From Prochlorococcus sp. AG-409-K04 (GTDB lineage Bacteria > Cyanobacteriota > Cyanobacteriia > PCC-6307 > Cyanobiaceae), in NCBI GenBank assembly GCA_003215555.1, contig QCKE01000009.1, positions 1 to 52,282 of the forward strand: a stretch of 52,282 bases of DNA, in the 5' to 3' direction. The notes beneath the pieces were generated by a model, which saw only the letters and a list, made by a program, of their open reading frames with translations, made no database searches and was not told where the DNA came from. Both the position numbers and the translations under genes were made by a program. This document shows, in pieces, positions 8,033-17,426 of this stretch (the stretch's first letter is position 1; each line of letters starts with the position of its first letter).

Positions 8033-9937
8033 TTAAACTAGTTTGCTTAAAAGACTACCTAGTAGATCAGAGCTAGTTTTTTGAATGTTTGCTAAACCTG
8101 TTGAATCCAATCCTCCTATGCTTAGACATGCCATTTGATATAGGTGTACTGAAACATCCTTAATTAGTTTTTCGTTTTGAGTATTTCCTTCCTTTGCAAC
8201 GATAATTGAATTTTCATGCAACTTGAATAAGCTCGTTACGATAGGATGATTCTTATTAATTAAGAGGACGTGATTTTTAGGTAGTCCTGGTATTTTTTGC
8301 TCCATTAATGCTCCAATATCATTCATTCTTCTCATTTGTTCTGGAAGTAAAATCAAAGATGGTATAGATGTGTTTCCTTTAAGTTCTCTAAGTTGAATTG
8401 TTATATTTTCATTTCCTAGAGCGTCTTTAATTATTTCTTTAAGTGAATCATCATTCTTATCTTCATTTATCTTTTTTATGTCAGTTGATTTGTTACTTAT
8501 TTCTTCTTCAATTTCTGAATCTACTCTTTGAAAGCTTACATTTTCTTTCCTTGTCTCAACCCATGGTATATATTGTGAATCTATTACTGTATCTGCTATT
8601 AGGATTTCATTTCCTTTTTCTTGCCATAAATTTAAAGGATTTAACTGCGTTGTCTCATCCGTGCAGTAAATTATTCTCTTGTTCTCACTTGTATTTAGTC
8701 TACTAATATAGTCTTTAATTGTTGTATATTTGTTATTGTTGTATGAAATAATATTGTCTTCATCATTAAATTCTATTTTTCTTATGGTCTTAAATATTAT
8801 CAAGTCTTCTACTTGTTCAGCAAATTTTTCATCCTCCATTGCTCCTATTTTTATAAATGGAGAAGTTGAATCCCATATTTCCGCATAGAATTCTGAATTA
8901 TCTTTCTTGATAGATTTAAGTTTGTCGGCTATCTTTTTAGAAATAAAGTTTCCAATGGATTTTACCTTTCTGTTGGATTGCAAAGCACTTCTACTTACAT
9001 TAAGTGGGATATCAGTAGAATCTATTACTCCTCTAAGCGGAAGAAGAAATCTAGGAACAATATCTTTAATTGAATCACTAACAAAAACTTGATTACTATA
9101 TAATTTAATTTCACCACTTTCCCAATCTGCCCTCCCTCCCATTTTTGGAAAATATAAAATACCCTGTAAGTTATATGGATAGTCTGTATTTAAGTGAACC
9201 CACAAAAGAGGATCTCCCTGAAATGGATATAAATATCTATATAAATCTATATAATCTTGATCTTTCATGCTTTGTGGGTTCTTTCTCCATGGGGGATCTT
9301 GTTTGTTTATAGAAGTACCTGATAATTGAACATCAAATGGCATAAAATCACAGTATTTTTTAACTAATGTTTTTATTCTTTCAGGCTCTAAATATTCTTT
9401 TTCCTCTTCCATTAAATATAAAATTATATCTGTACCTGGCAATTCTTTTAATGATTCTTCAATACTAAATTTAGGAGATCCATCACATTTCCATTTATAT
9501 CCTTTACTATCTTTTTTAGCTGATTTAGTTAATATTTCAACTTCTCTTGCAACCATAAAACTAGAGTAAAAGCCTAGTCCAAAATGCCCTATTATTGACT
9601 CTTTATTATTCTCATATTTTTGTAGAAATTCCTCTGCACTAGAAAATGCTACCTGATTTATATACTTTTTGATTTCTTCTGCTGTCATTCCTATTCCATT
9701 ATCTGAAATAGTCAAGGTTTTCTCTTCTTTATTAATAATAATATTGATTTTTGGTTCTGAGTCAGATGATTCACAATCCCCAGCCATGGAGGCCATCCTC
9801 CTTTTATTTATAGCATCAACGCCATTACTTACTAATTCTCTTAAAAATATTTCGTGATCTGAATAAACTGCTTTTTTTATTATTGGAAATATATTCTCTG
9901 TATGAATCTGAATTTGGCCTTCTTCAATCTTGTTCAT
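8033..9937 (-). CDS. htpG: HSP90 family molecular chaperone HtpG
   Basis: An ATP-driven dimeric chaperone, 634 residues. The N-terminal GHKL ATPase domain shows FLRELVSNGVDAINKRR (the helix with the Mg-binding Asn), SDNGIGMTAEEIKKYI, and GHFGLGFYSSFMVA (ATP lid). The middle domain carries PLRGVIDSTDIPLNVSR with the catalytic Arg, and a C-terminal dimerisation region follows. There is no C-terminal MEEVD, as expected for a bacterial form. In cyanobacteria HtpG is linked to heat, cold and oxidative stress and to tetrapyrrole and phycobilisome assembly; no heat-shock operator is recognisable upstream. The ferredoxin gene ends 74 bases upstream. Confidence 0.96.
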   Translation of the reverse strand: MNKIEEGQIQIHTENIFPIIKKAVYSDHEIFLRELVSNGVDAINKRRMASMAGDCESSDSEPKINIIINKEEKTLTISDNGIGMTAEEIKKYINQVAFSSAEEFLQKYENNKESIIGHFGLGFYSSFMVAREVEILTKSAKKDSKGYKWKCDGSPKFSIEESLKELPGTDIILYLMEEEKEYLEPERIKTLVKKYCDFMPFDVQLSGTSINKQDPPWRKNPQSMKDQDYIDLYRYLYPFQGDPLLWVHLNTDYPYNLQGILYFPKMGGRADWESGEIKLYSNQVFVSDSIKDIVPRFLLPLRGVIDSTDIPLNVSRSALQSNRKVKSIGNFISKKIADKLKSIKKDNSEFYAEIWDSTSPFIKIGAMEDEKFAEQVEDLIIFKTIRKIEFNDEDNIISYNNNKYTTIKDYISRLNTSENKRIIYCTDETTQLNPLNLWQEKGNEILIADTVIDSQYIPWVETRKENVSFQRVDSEIEEEISNKSTDIKKINEDKNDDSLKEIIKDALGNENITIQLRELKGNTSIPSLILLPEQMRRMNDIGALMEQKIPGLPKNHVLLINKNHPIVTSLFKLHENSIIVAKEGNTQNEKLIKDVSVHLYQMACLSIGGLDSTGLANIQKTSSDLLGSLLSKLV

Positions 9938-10011
9938 GATGTATTCATAATTAAATTGATTTTAGTTATTAGACATTATATAAAAGTGTAGTATTGACCG
10001 AACCTAAATCA

Positions 10012-10236
10012 TTATTTTATCATTTGAAGATCTTCTCTTTCTTCTGGAATAACAGCTCCTTCAACGGGGCATACTGATAAGCAAACACCACAGTCAATAC
10101 ATTTAACAAAATCTATTATATAGTAATTAGTTCCTTTTTTATTTCTATTGTTTGAGAAGTGAATGCAATCTACGGGGCAGGCATCTTTGCATATAGCAAC
10201 TGCTTCACATTTCTGGCTAACAATAGTATGTGGCAT
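10012..10236 (-). CDS. bacterial-type ferredoxin, possibly [3Fe-4S][4Fe-4S]
   Basis: A 74-residue iron-sulfur electron carrier. The second motif is classic, C46-x2-C49-x2-C52-x3-C56-P. The first is atypical: C10-x5-C16-x3-C20-P with an additional C24, lacking the usual CxxCxxC spacing. That resembles seven-iron ferredoxins such as Azotobacter FdI, where one cluster is [3Fe-4S]; cluster content is inference. It starts 6 bases after the hisZ stop and is probably co-transcribed with it. The redox partner is unknown. Confidence 0.85.
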   Translation of the reverse strand: MPHTIVSQKCEAVAICKDACPVDCIHFSNNRNKKGTNYYIIDFVKCIDCGVCLSVCPVEGAVIPEEREDLQMIK

Positions 10237-10242
10237 GATTTA

Positions 10243-11418
10243 TTAATTTAACCAAATTAGTTTATCAAAACAATGAAATTTCATTAGCTTCTCGGCTTCT
10301 TCTTTTGATATGCATGGCTGTAGTTCAACCATTGCTATATTTCCACTTTTGTGAAATTCAATTTGTTTGTTAACAGCATCCTCATATCTTTTATTATGTC
10401 CATATGCTATATATATTTTACTTGAATATTCATTACTTATCACATTAATATCTGATAATTTTCTAATATTATCAATTGAGAAGGAAAATCCTGCTCCAAT
10501 TTCATCAGTTTTGTTTTCACCGAAAAGCTGAAATAGTTTATCGTATCTTCCTCCTCTTGCTATTGTTTTTGGTGTGTACGAAGTCTTACAAATTAATTGG
10601 AATATTAAACCAGTATATAAATTAAAATGAGATTGAAAAGTTGGATCTAGTTGAATTTTTACACCATGATTTTCTGCAATAGGAATTATCAGTGTGAATA
10701 ATCTTTTAAGTTCTTCGAATATTTCCTTATTGCCATAAATTGATTCTAATATATCAATTACTTCAGTTGGATTACCTCTGGTTTTTAAAATCTGTATTAA
10801 ATTATCTTTAGTTTCCTTATTTATTTCCAGATCCCTTAATTTTATTAAATCATATTCAGATAGTATTCTTTCAATTTTTTTTCTATGCTTTTCATTTATT
10901 TTCTCTGTTATTAAGCTAAATAAGTTTGAATGTCCTATTAGTAGAATTGGTTTTTCATTTTGATTAATTTGTAAATTATTAAGGCATTCGAGTAATAGGT
11001 ATAAGAGTTCTAATTCTATTGCCATGCCTTTTTTCCCTATTAGTTCAACACCACTATTTATGTTTTCTTCGACAATGAATTTTCCATCTGAATCATATTT
11101 GCTTTTAAATATTGTTCCAGAACACCACAATCTCAATGGCCGTTTTTTATGAGCTAAACGAGTAGTTGACATTCTTGCTATTGATGCTGTCATTTCTGGC
11201 CTTAGTCCAATGGGTTCGTCTGCTACTAACTTGATAATGTCGTTTGTTGAAATACTGCCTCTAGCCATTAAGGTTTCTAATCTTTCTACTTTAGGAGGTA
11301 TGACCTCTTCGTAGCCCCACAATTTATAGATATTTGAAAGCTTGGATTTTATAAATTGATTTTTTTGTACTTCTTTTGGATTTAAGTCCTTAGTCTCAAA
11401 TGTTGATTGCATTGTCAT
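10243..11418 (-). CDS. hisZ: ATP phosphoribosyltransferase regulatory subunit HisZ
   Basis: A catalytically inactive paralogue of histidyl-tRNA synthetase that partners with the short form of HisG in the first step of histidine synthesis. It has the class II aminoacyl-synthetase core: YEEVIPPKVERLETLMARG, then EPIGLRPEMTASIARMS (motif 2 region) and TIARGGRYDKLFQLFG near the end. HisZ is preferred over HisS because the protein is 391 residues, lacks a full C-terminal anticodon-binding domain and has diverged histidine-binding motifs. Start at 11418; a second ATG two codons later (11412) is equally possible. It lies between the monophosphatase gene (20 bases upstream) and the ferredoxin. Confidence 0.88.
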   Translation of the reverse strand: MTMQSTFETKDLNPKEVQKNQFIKSKLSNIYKLWGYEEVIPPKVERLETLMARGSISTNDIIKLVADEPIGLRPEMTASIARMSTTRLAHKKRPLRLWCSGTIFKSKYDSDGKFIVEENINSGVELIGKKGMAIELELLYLLLECLNNLQINQNEKPILLIGHSNLFSLITEKINEKHRKKIERILSEYDLIKLRDLEINKETKDNLIQILKTRGNPTEVIDILESIYGNKEIFEELKRLFTLIIPIAENHGVKIQLDPTFQSHFNLYTGLIFQLICKTSYTPKTIARGGRYDKLFQLFGENKTDEIGAGFSFSIDNIRKLSDINVISNEYSSKIYIAYGHNKRYEDAVNKQIEFHKSGNIAMVELQPCISKEEAEKLMKFHCFDKLIWLN

Positions 11419-11438
11419 GGAAAATTTTATCTAGTAAA

Positions 11439-12320
11439 TTAGGAGGAAATAGCTGTAGTTCCATCATATGATTTTGGATCTAATGGTTTTATTTTGCGAA
11501 GTTCCGATATAAGTTCATATTGAATAAATGGATTTGTAGCGACAATTCTACCTGTTTTAAGATTAAATTCTTCATTTTTATAATCACTAATTACTCCACC
11601 AGCTAATTCAACTATGGGTATTCCGGCCGCAATATCCCATGCTGATAAGCCTCTCTCCCAATATCCGTCAAAAATTCCGTTAGCTACAAAGGCTAGGTCA
11701 ATAGCAGCTGCTCCTGCTCTTCTTACACCTCGAGTTTTATGAGTTAGAGAGCAATATTCTGCATAATTGTTGTCAACAACATTGTGCCTGTCATAAGCAA
11801 ATCCAGAAGCGAGTAAGGATTCTTTAAGTTTTCTTGTTGAGGAAACATGGATTTCATTTTCATTGCAATATGAGCCTATTCCTGGTGCTGCCCAAAATGT
11901 TTGATCAAAGTAGGGCAGAGAAATTGATCCTAATATTGGCTTGTTGTTCCAAATTAGTGCAATTGAACAACCAAAAAATGGAAAACCATGGGTGTAATTA
12001 GTTGTTCCATCTAATGGGTCTATACACCAAACGAACCCGTCTTCAGGACCAGTTGCACCTGATTCCTCCGCGTATATTCCAAAACTTGGAGTCTTGTCTT
12101 TAAGAAATGAAATAACAAATTCTTCAGTTTCTAGATCTGCATTTGTAACTAGGTCCCCTTCTGTGCTTTTGCTTTTTATAGTGTTTATATTGCAGTAATG
12201 CTTCATAAGAATTTTGGATGCCGAATTTACGGCATCTCTAGCAACCTGGGAGTAATTTTTTATATCCTCTGTTTTGAGTCCTGATTCCTTTGTCGCTTCT
12301 ACGCAGATTTTTTGGCTCAT
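11439..12320 (-). CDS. inositol monophosphatase family protein
   Basis: A 293-residue Mg2+-dependent phosphatase of the IMPase/FIG superfamily. Metal-binding motifs are clear: an N-terminal EEF helix, GIYAEESG, then CIDPLDGTTNYTHGFPFFG, and AWDIAAGIPIVELAGG near the C-terminus. Cyanobacterial members are variously annotated as inositol-1-phosphatase (SuhB), histidinol-phosphatase-like or 3'-phosphoadenosine phosphatase; the substrate cannot be settled from sequence. The adjacent hisZ makes a histidinol-phosphatase function worth testing, but the motifs are generic. The plus-strand tRNA-Ser gene begins 94 bases upstream of its start. Confidence 0.88.
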   Translation of the reverse strand: MSQKICVEATKESGLKTEDIKNYSQVARDAVNSASKILMKHYCNINTIKSKSTEGDLVTNADLETEEFVISFLKDKTPSFGIYAEESGATGPEDGFVWCIDPLDGTTNYTHGFPFFGCSIALIWNNKPILGSISLPYFDQTFWAAPGIGSYCNENEIHVSSTRKLKESLLASGFAYDRHNVVDNNYAEYCSLTHKTRGVRRAGAAAIDLAFVANGIFDGYWERGLSAWDIAAGIPIVELAGGVISDYKNEEFNLKTGRIVATNPFIQYELISELRKIKPLDPKSYDGTTAISS

Positions 12321-12413
12321 AGTTGGACCTTATATTTAAAAAGTGTTGCCACAATCTAGAATTCTTAGACTCTAGTCCCCTGGTAGATTTAATAGGATAA
12401 AATTGAAAATGCT

Positions 12414-12500
12414 GGAGAGGTGGCCGAGTGGTCGATGGCGCAGCACTGGAAATGCTGTATAGGGGCAACTCTATCGAGGGTTCGAATCCCTCTCTCTCCG
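12414..12500 (+). tRNA. tRNA-Ser (GGA anticodon)
   Basis: An 87-base class II tRNA. The 7-base acceptor arm GGAGAGG pairs with TCTCTCC (the innermost pair is G-T), followed by discriminator G at 12500. The anticodon loop CTGGAAA holds GGA, flanked by GCACT/TGCTG-type stem bases. The long variable arm expected for Ser runs from about 12457 to 12475, and the T arm is GAGGG-TTCGAAT-CCCTC. The 3' CCA is not encoded (TTTT follows). It is the only plus-strand gene in a minus-strand run. Confidence 0.96.
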
Positions 12501-12548
12501 TTTTATAAATTAAGTGGATTCAAATCAATAGGATTATATGGTTATTTA

Positions 12549-13337
12549 TTATCCAAATTTACCTGAGATGTATTCTTTTGTCTCCTGCTGATTTGGACTA
12601 TTAAATATCTTGCTTGTATCATTATATTCTACTAAATAGCCCACTTTACCTCCCTCTTCAATACTTAGAGATTCTGCATTAAAAAATGCTGTCATGTCAC
12701 TCACTCTAACGGCTTGTTGCATATTATGAGTCACTATAATAATGGTATATGTATTTTTTAATTGATGTAGTGTTTCCTCAATTTTTAATGTTGAAATAGG
12801 ATCTAAGGCCGAACATGGTTCGTCCATTAATATTACATCAGGTTCAATAGCTATTGTTCTCGCAATACATAGTCTCTGCTGTTGCCCCCCAGATAAGCTG
12901 TAACCACTTTTGTTTAATTTATCTTTGCATTCATCCCATACTGCTGCTTTTTTTAATGATGTTTCAACAAGTTCGTCCATGTCACCTTGATATCCATTTA
13001 CTCTAGCTCCAAATGCTATGTTTTCATAGATACTTTTTGGAAATGGGTTTGGTTGCTGAAAAACCATTCCTATTCTTCTTCTTACTTCAATAGGGTCTAT
13101 ATTTTTACCATAAATATCTTGTCCTTCATATAATACTCGGCCTTTTAATGTACAGTTAGATATTAAATCATTCATGCGATTTATTGACCGAAGAATTGTT
13201 GATTTTCCGCATCCTGATGGTCCTATAAATGATGTAATCTTGCCATTAGGAATTTGTAAATATACATTCTTTACTGCAATTTTATCTGCATAGCTAATAG
13301 ATACATTTTGAAGGGAAATCTTTTCCTTGTTAGACAT
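12549..13337 (-). CDS. pstB: phosphate ABC transporter ATP-binding protein
   Basis: The ATPase of the high-affinity phosphate importer PstSCAB, 262 residues. Walker A is GPSGCGKST at residues 39-47, the Q-loop region is [16 protein letters not shown], the ABC signature LSGGQQQR, and Walker [14 protein letters not shown], followed by the switch His in [11 protein letters not shown]. The '[14 protein letters not shown]' segment is typical of PstB among ABC proteins. It follows pstA by 33 bases. Confidence 0.97.
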   Translation of the reverse strand: MSNKEKISLQNVSISYADKIAVKNVYLQIPNGKITSFIGPSGCGKSTILRSINRMNDLISNCTLKGRVLYEGQDIYGKNIDPIEVRRRIGMVFQQPNPFPKSIYENIAFGARVNGYQGDMDELVETSLKKAAVWDECKDKLNKSGYSLSGGQQQRLCIARTIAIEPDVILMDEPCSALDPISTLKIEETLHQLKNTYTIIIVTHNMQQAVRVSDMTAFFNAESLSIEEGGKVGYLVEYNDTSKIFNSPNQQETKEYISGKFG

Positions 13338-13370
13338 GATTATTGTATTATAAAAGCATTAACTCATTCA

Positions 13371-14297
13371 TCATGAATCAGAAGTAGCTTTTGCTATTAT
13401 TCTAGCGAAAATATTTAACATAAGCACTAGTAGTACTAATACAAATGAAGCTGCCCATGCTAATTGGTTTTGAGCTTCGTATGGTTCTAGAGCAAAATTA
13501 TATATTAAAACTGACAATGAAGACATTTCACTTAGTATATCTTGCATACTTGATATGTGGTAATAAGAAAATAGTGCTGTGAAAATTAGAGGTGCAGTTT
13601 CACCTGCAGCCCTAGCTAAACCTAGAACTATTCCAGTTGCTATATTTTTAAATGCAGAAGGAAGGGTAACATTTATAATCGTTGTAAACATTGAAGCACC
13701 AACACCTAAGGCACCTTTCCTAAGATCATCAGGAACTAACTTTAGTCCTTCATCAGTTGTTTTTATAACTATAGGTAGTATTAAAATCGATAATGCTAAT
13801 GCTCCAGCTATTCCACTGAAAGTACTACCAAATATTATTTTGCTTACAACAACAACTGCATATATAAATACCCCAGCTATTATGGAAGGTATCCCAGCTA
13901 AAACATTAACTCCAAATCTAACAAATTTTGATAATATTCCTCCCTTAGAATATTCAGCAAGGTAAATTCCCCCTCCAACACCTACAGGTATTGAAATAAA
14001 TGTTGCCATAAGAGTGATTACTAAAGTACCTACAATTGCGTTACCAATTCCTCCAGCAAAATCTAAATCATAGCCAGGTGGCTCTGGTTCAAGAATGAAA
14101 AGATCTAAATTGATTTGTGAAGCTCCTTTTATAATCACATAACCAATAACAAGTATCAATGGAACTAAACTAATAAATGCAAATAAAGCAGCTAGGGCTG
14201 TAATAAGTCTATTAACTGTATTTCTAGTATTATTATGTTCATATACCAGATTTGTTGAAACTGTATAAGATTTATTTTTTTGTATATGATTTTTCAT
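13371..14297 (-). CDS. pstA: phosphate ABC transporter permease PstA
   Basis: Inner-membrane permease of the PstSCAB importer with about six membrane helices and the cytoplasmic EAA loop around residues 200-235 (ALGVGASMFTTIINVTLPSA, then ARAAGETAPLIFTA). I place the start at the ATG at 14297 because it forms a classic ATGA overlap with the pstC stop, giving 308 residues; an upstream in-frame ATG at 14330 would create a 37-base overlap. The order pstC-pstA-pstB is the standard operon order. Confidence 0.94.
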   Translation of the reverse strand: MKNHIQKNKSYTVSTNLVYEHNNTRNTVNRLITALAALFAFISLVPLILVIGYVIIKGASQINLDLFILEPEPPGYDLDFAGGIGNAIVGTLVITLMATFISIPVGVGGGIYLAEYSKGGILSKFVRFGVNVLAGIPSIIAGVFIYAVVVVSKIIFGSTFSGIAGALALSILILPIVIKTTDEGLKLVPDDLRKGALGVGASMFTTIINVTLPSAFKNIATGIVLGLARAAGETAPLIFTALFSYYHISSMQDILSEMSSLSVLIYNFALEPYEAQNQLAWAASFVLVLLVLMLNIFARIIAKATSDS

Positions 14298-15247
14298 TGG
14301 TATTTTAAACTTAACTTTTTGACTAACCATTGAGCAATAATATTTATTATAAGTGTCATAACCATTAAGATAAAAGCTGCGTACATTAGAGAAGAAACTT
14401 GTATGCCATCTGCTTCTCCAAATTGATTTGCTAGAAGTGAGGAAATTGTATATCCAGGACTAAGTATTGAAAAACTAAAGTTATTTGAGTTGCCTATAAT
14501 CATAGTGACAGCCATTGTTTCTCCCATTGCTCTTCCTAATGCTAAAAGAATTCCTCCAGTTATACCTGAAATTGCTGCAGGCAAAATTATATTAAAAATT
14601 GAGCACCATCGAGAAGCTCCTATTCCATAGGCAGCTTCTCGTAACTTTGAAGGAACTTGTTCTATAGAATCTCTTGAAATAGAAGTAATTATGGGGAGCA
14701 GCATTACAGTAAGAATTAGAATTGCTGGCGCGATTCCTGGTCCGCTTGCTTCTGAGCCAAAAAGAGGGATCCATCCAAAATATTGATGCAATAAGTTTAA
14801 AAAAGGTCTAAGAAAAGGTTCCATAACAAATACAGCCCAAAGCCCAAGCACAACCGAAGGTATGGCGGCAAGTAATTCAATCATTATCCCAATTAGTTCA
14901 TTTAATTGTTTTGGGAGAATATCTTCTGTAAGAAGTACTGCGGTTCCTACTCCTAAAGGAATAGAAAGTGCTAGTGATGCTAGCGAAGTAATTGTTGTTC
15001 CATAAATTGCGGTGAATGCTCCATATTTGTTATTAATGGGATCCCAGTCAGCTGTTACAAGAAAATCAAGGCCAAATTCTTTAATTGCGTCTTTTGATTC
15101 TATGAAAACTACAACTAGAATTGAAATTAGTATTACACCTACCATTGAAGCCATAGTTATTGTGAAATTTCTAAAGCTAAGATCAATCCATTTTTCTGAG
15201 TTTGGTCGCTGTTTTAATGAAAAAATCTTTTCTTCTTTGGTTTTCAC
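14294..15247 (-). CDS. pstC: phosphate ABC transporter permease PstC
   Basis: The partner permease of PstA, 317 residues, with a first helix at about residues 28-50 and the conserved EAA region REAAYGIGASRWCSIFNIILPAA followed by GRAMGETMAVTMIIGN. It is the first gene of a pstCAB operon. The periplasmic binding protein gene pstS is not in this window, so it must lie elsewhere. The 148 bases between its start and the divergent dnaK start hold no Pho box that I can call with confidence. Confidence 0.95.
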   Translation of the reverse strand: MKTKEEKIFSLKQRPNSEKWIDLSFRNFTITMASMVGVILISILVVVFIESKDAIKEFGLDFLVTADWDPINNKYGAFTAIYGTTITSLASLALSIPLGVGTAVLLTEDILPKQLNELIGIMIELLAAIPSVVLGLWAVFVMEPFLRPFLNLLHQYFGWIPLFGSEASGPGIAPAILILTVMLLPIITSISRDSIEQVPSKLREAAYGIGASRWCSIFNIILPAAISGITGGILLALGRAMGETMAVTMIIGNSNNFSFSILSPGYTISSLLANQFGEADGIQVSSLMYAAFILMVMTLIINIIAQWLVKKLSLKYQ

Positions 15248-15395
15248 TTTTTCAATTCATACTATTTAAATTTAAGTTATTAGCGATTTTTTAGCATCAT
15301 TTATTTTTTGTTTTATGTTTTTTCGGTTTACAGCACTTTTAAATATTTGTTTTATAGAATAATCACGTTACCTTTGGGTCTATATACTCACGGCC

Positions 15396-17426
15396 ATGGG
15401 GAGGATCGTTGGAATTGATCTTGGCACTACGAACTCTGTTATTGGAGTTCTAGAAGCTGGTCGTCCTTTTGTCATTGCTAACGCAGAAGGTTCTCGGACA
15501 ACACCATCAGTTATAGGGTATAACAAGGATTCTGAATTATTAGTTGGACAACAGGCTAGGAGACAATTAGTACTTAATCCAAAAAACACTTTTTCAAACT
15601 TAAAGAGATTTGTAGGTAGAACCTGGCAAGAATTAGATGAAAATAGTTTAAATGTTGCATATACAGTTCGGGCAAATGATCAGGAATGTGTTCGTGTTAT
15701 TTGCCCTGTTACAGAGAGGGAATATGCACCAGAAGAATTAATTGGTTCAATTATTAGAAAATTAATTGATGATGCAGAGAAATATCTTGGTGAAAGTATT
15801 GATTCAGCTGTAATAACAGTCCCTGCTTATTTTAATGATTCTCAACGTCAAGCGACCAGAGATTCAGCATTATTAGCTGGTATTCGTGTTGAACGAATAC
15901 TTAACGAACCCACTGCAGCAGCGCTTGCCTATGGTTTTGATAAATCTTCTTCATCGAGAGTTTTAGTTTTTGATCTAGGAGGTGGGACATTTGATATTTC
16001 CTTACTTCAAATTTCGAATGGTGTTTTTGATGTTAAAGCAACATCTGGTGATACCCAGCTAGGTGGAAATGATTTTGATCAGAAAATAGTTGATTGGCTA
16101 GCCAATGAATTTTATAACGAACACAAAATTGATTTAAGAAGAGATAGGCAATCATTGCAGAGGCTTTCAGAAGCTGCTGAAAAAGCTAAACAGGAACTTT
16201 CAGGATTGCAAACAACTCCTATTTCTCTTCCATTTATAGCAACTGGCTCAAATGGACCTCTTCATATCGAGGCTAAATTAGATAGAAAGAAATTTGAATA
16301 CCTATGTACTGATTTAATAGATCGATTGTCTATTCCTGTTGAAAATGTATTGAGAGATTCTGGGTGGTCAGCAGAAGATATCAACGATGTTGTTTTAGTA
16401 GGTGGAAGTACAAGAATGCCTATGGTGCAGCAATTTATACGAACCATAGTTCCAATTACTCCATCCCAATCTGTAAATCCAGACGAAGTGGTAGCTGTTG
16501 GTGCGGCAGTTCAGGCAGGTATCATTTCAGGGGAATTGAGAGATCTTCTTTTAAATGACGTTACTCCTTTATCTCTTGGTTTAGAAACTGTCGGAGGCTT
16601 GATGAAAGTATTGATTCCAAGAAATACTCCTATCCCAGTTAGACAAGCCGATGTATTTAGTACTTCTGAAGCAAACCAATCATCAGTAGAAATTAATGTT
16701 TGGCAAGGAGAACGTCAATTGGCAAATGATAATAAATCTTTAGGTAAATTTAAATTATCAGGAATTCCACCAGCACCAAGAGGTGTGCCTCAAGTGCAAG
16801 TTGCTTTTGATATAGACGCAAACGGCTTGCTTCAGGTAAGTGCTACTGATAGAACTACCGGCAGGAAGCAATCAGTAAGTATTAATGGGGGGTCAAATTT
16901 AAATGAGAACGAAGTTGCAAAGCTAATAAAAGATGCCAGGGACAAAGCCGATATTGATAGAAAAAAACGAGCTTCTATAGATCAAAGAAATAACGCATTA
17001 ACATTAGTAGCTCAAGCAGAGAGAAAACTAAGGGATGTTTCATTGGAGTTTGGGCCATATGGAGCAGAAAGACAACAAAGAGCTGTTGAAGTTGCGCTTA
17101 GGGATGTACAAGAGTTTTTAGATAATGATGATCTTGTTGAATTAGATATGGCAGTATCATCCTTGCAAGAAGCATTATTTGGATTAAATCGTAGAATTTC
17201 TGCTGAAAAAAGAACAGATAACAATCCGATACAAGGAATTAAAAACACATTTGGATCATTAAAAGATGAACTTTTCTCAGATGATTATTGGGATGATGAT
17301 CCTTGGGATTATTCACAAAATGATAATGGAAGATACAATCGTAGAGAACTAGATCGTAGAGAACTAGATCGTAGAGAACTAGATCGTAGAGAACTAGATC
17401 GGTGGGATAATGACTTCTACAACTAA
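15396..17426 (+). CDS. dnaK: Hsp70 chaperone DnaK (DnaK1-like)
   Basis: A 676-residue Hsp70. The ATPase domain has GIDLGTTNSVIGV, VITVPAYFNDSQRQATRDS, RILNEPTAAALAYGFD, VFDLGGGTFDISLL and VVLVGGSTRMPMVQQF; the substrate-binding domain begins around residue 385 (LLLNDVTPLSLGLETVGG). Segments such as NKDSELLVGQ and the CVRVICPVTEREYAPEEL insertion resemble, from memory, the DnaK1 branch of the several cyanobacterial DnaKs rather than the housekeeping DnaK2. Instead of the usual EEVD-like end, the C-terminus is an acidic Asp/Trp-rich stretch and four perfect RRELD repeats (residues 649-668). The last 17 bases overlap the dnaJ start. Confidence 0.93.
   Translation: MGRIVGIDLGTTNSVIGVLEAGRPFVIANAEGSRTTPSVIGYNKDSELLVGQQARRQLVLNPKNTFSNLKRFVGRTWQELDENSLNVAYTVRANDQECVRVICPVTEREYAPEELIGSIIRKLIDDAEKYLGESIDSAVITVPAYFNDSQRQATRDSALLAGIRVERILNEPTAAALAYGFDKSSSSRVLVFDLGGGTFDISLLQISNGVFDVKATSGDTQLGGNDFDQKIVDWLANEFYNEHKIDLRRDRQSLQRLSEAAEKAKQELSGLQTTPISLPFIATGSNGPLHIEAKLDRKKFEYLCTDLIDRLSIPVENVLRDSGWSAEDINDVVLVGGSTRMPMVQQFIRTIVPITPSQSVNPDEVVAVGAAVQAGIISGELRDLLLNDVTPLSLGLETVGGLMKVLIPRNTPIPVRQADVFSTSEANQSSVEINVWQGERQLANDNKSLGKFKLSGIPPAPRGVPQVQVAFDIDANGLLQVSATDRTTGRKQSVSINGGSNLNENEVAKLIKDARDKADIDRKKRASIDQRNNALTLVAQAERKLRDVSLEFGPYGAERQQRAVEVALRDVQEFLDNDDLVELDMAVSSLQEALFGLNRRISAEKRTDNNPIQGIKNTFGSLKDELFSDDYWDDDPWDYSQNDNGRYNRRELDRRELDRRELDRRELDRWDNDFYN
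17340..17399 (+). repeat. 15-bp tandem repeat, four perfect copies, in dnaK 3' end
   Basis: The unit CGTAGAGAACTAGAT occurs four times head to tail without a mismatch; a partial fifth start (CG) follows at 17400. Because 15 is a multiple of three, each copy adds the five residues RRELD to the DnaK tail without changing frame. The array ends 10 bases before the dnaJ start codon, so copy-number change would also alter the translation-initiation region of dnaJ. Perfect identity suggests recent expansion by slippage. Confidence 0.97.

Noticed and set aside
10243-11418. Histidyl-tRNA synthetase HisS
   Set aside because: Too short, no full anticodon-binding domain and diverged histidine-binding motifs; HisZ fits better.
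12238-12468. 76-codon minus-strand open frame
   Set aside because: Overlaps the monophosphatase N-terminus and runs into the tRNA-Ser gene in antisense.
13579-13965. 128-codon open frame on the plus strand
   Set aside because: Lies entirely antisense to pstA, no known family, composition mirrors the coding strand.
15248-15395. Pho box upstream of pstC
   Set aside because: Only poor CTTAAAT-like half-sites; indistinguishable from chance in AT-rich DNA.
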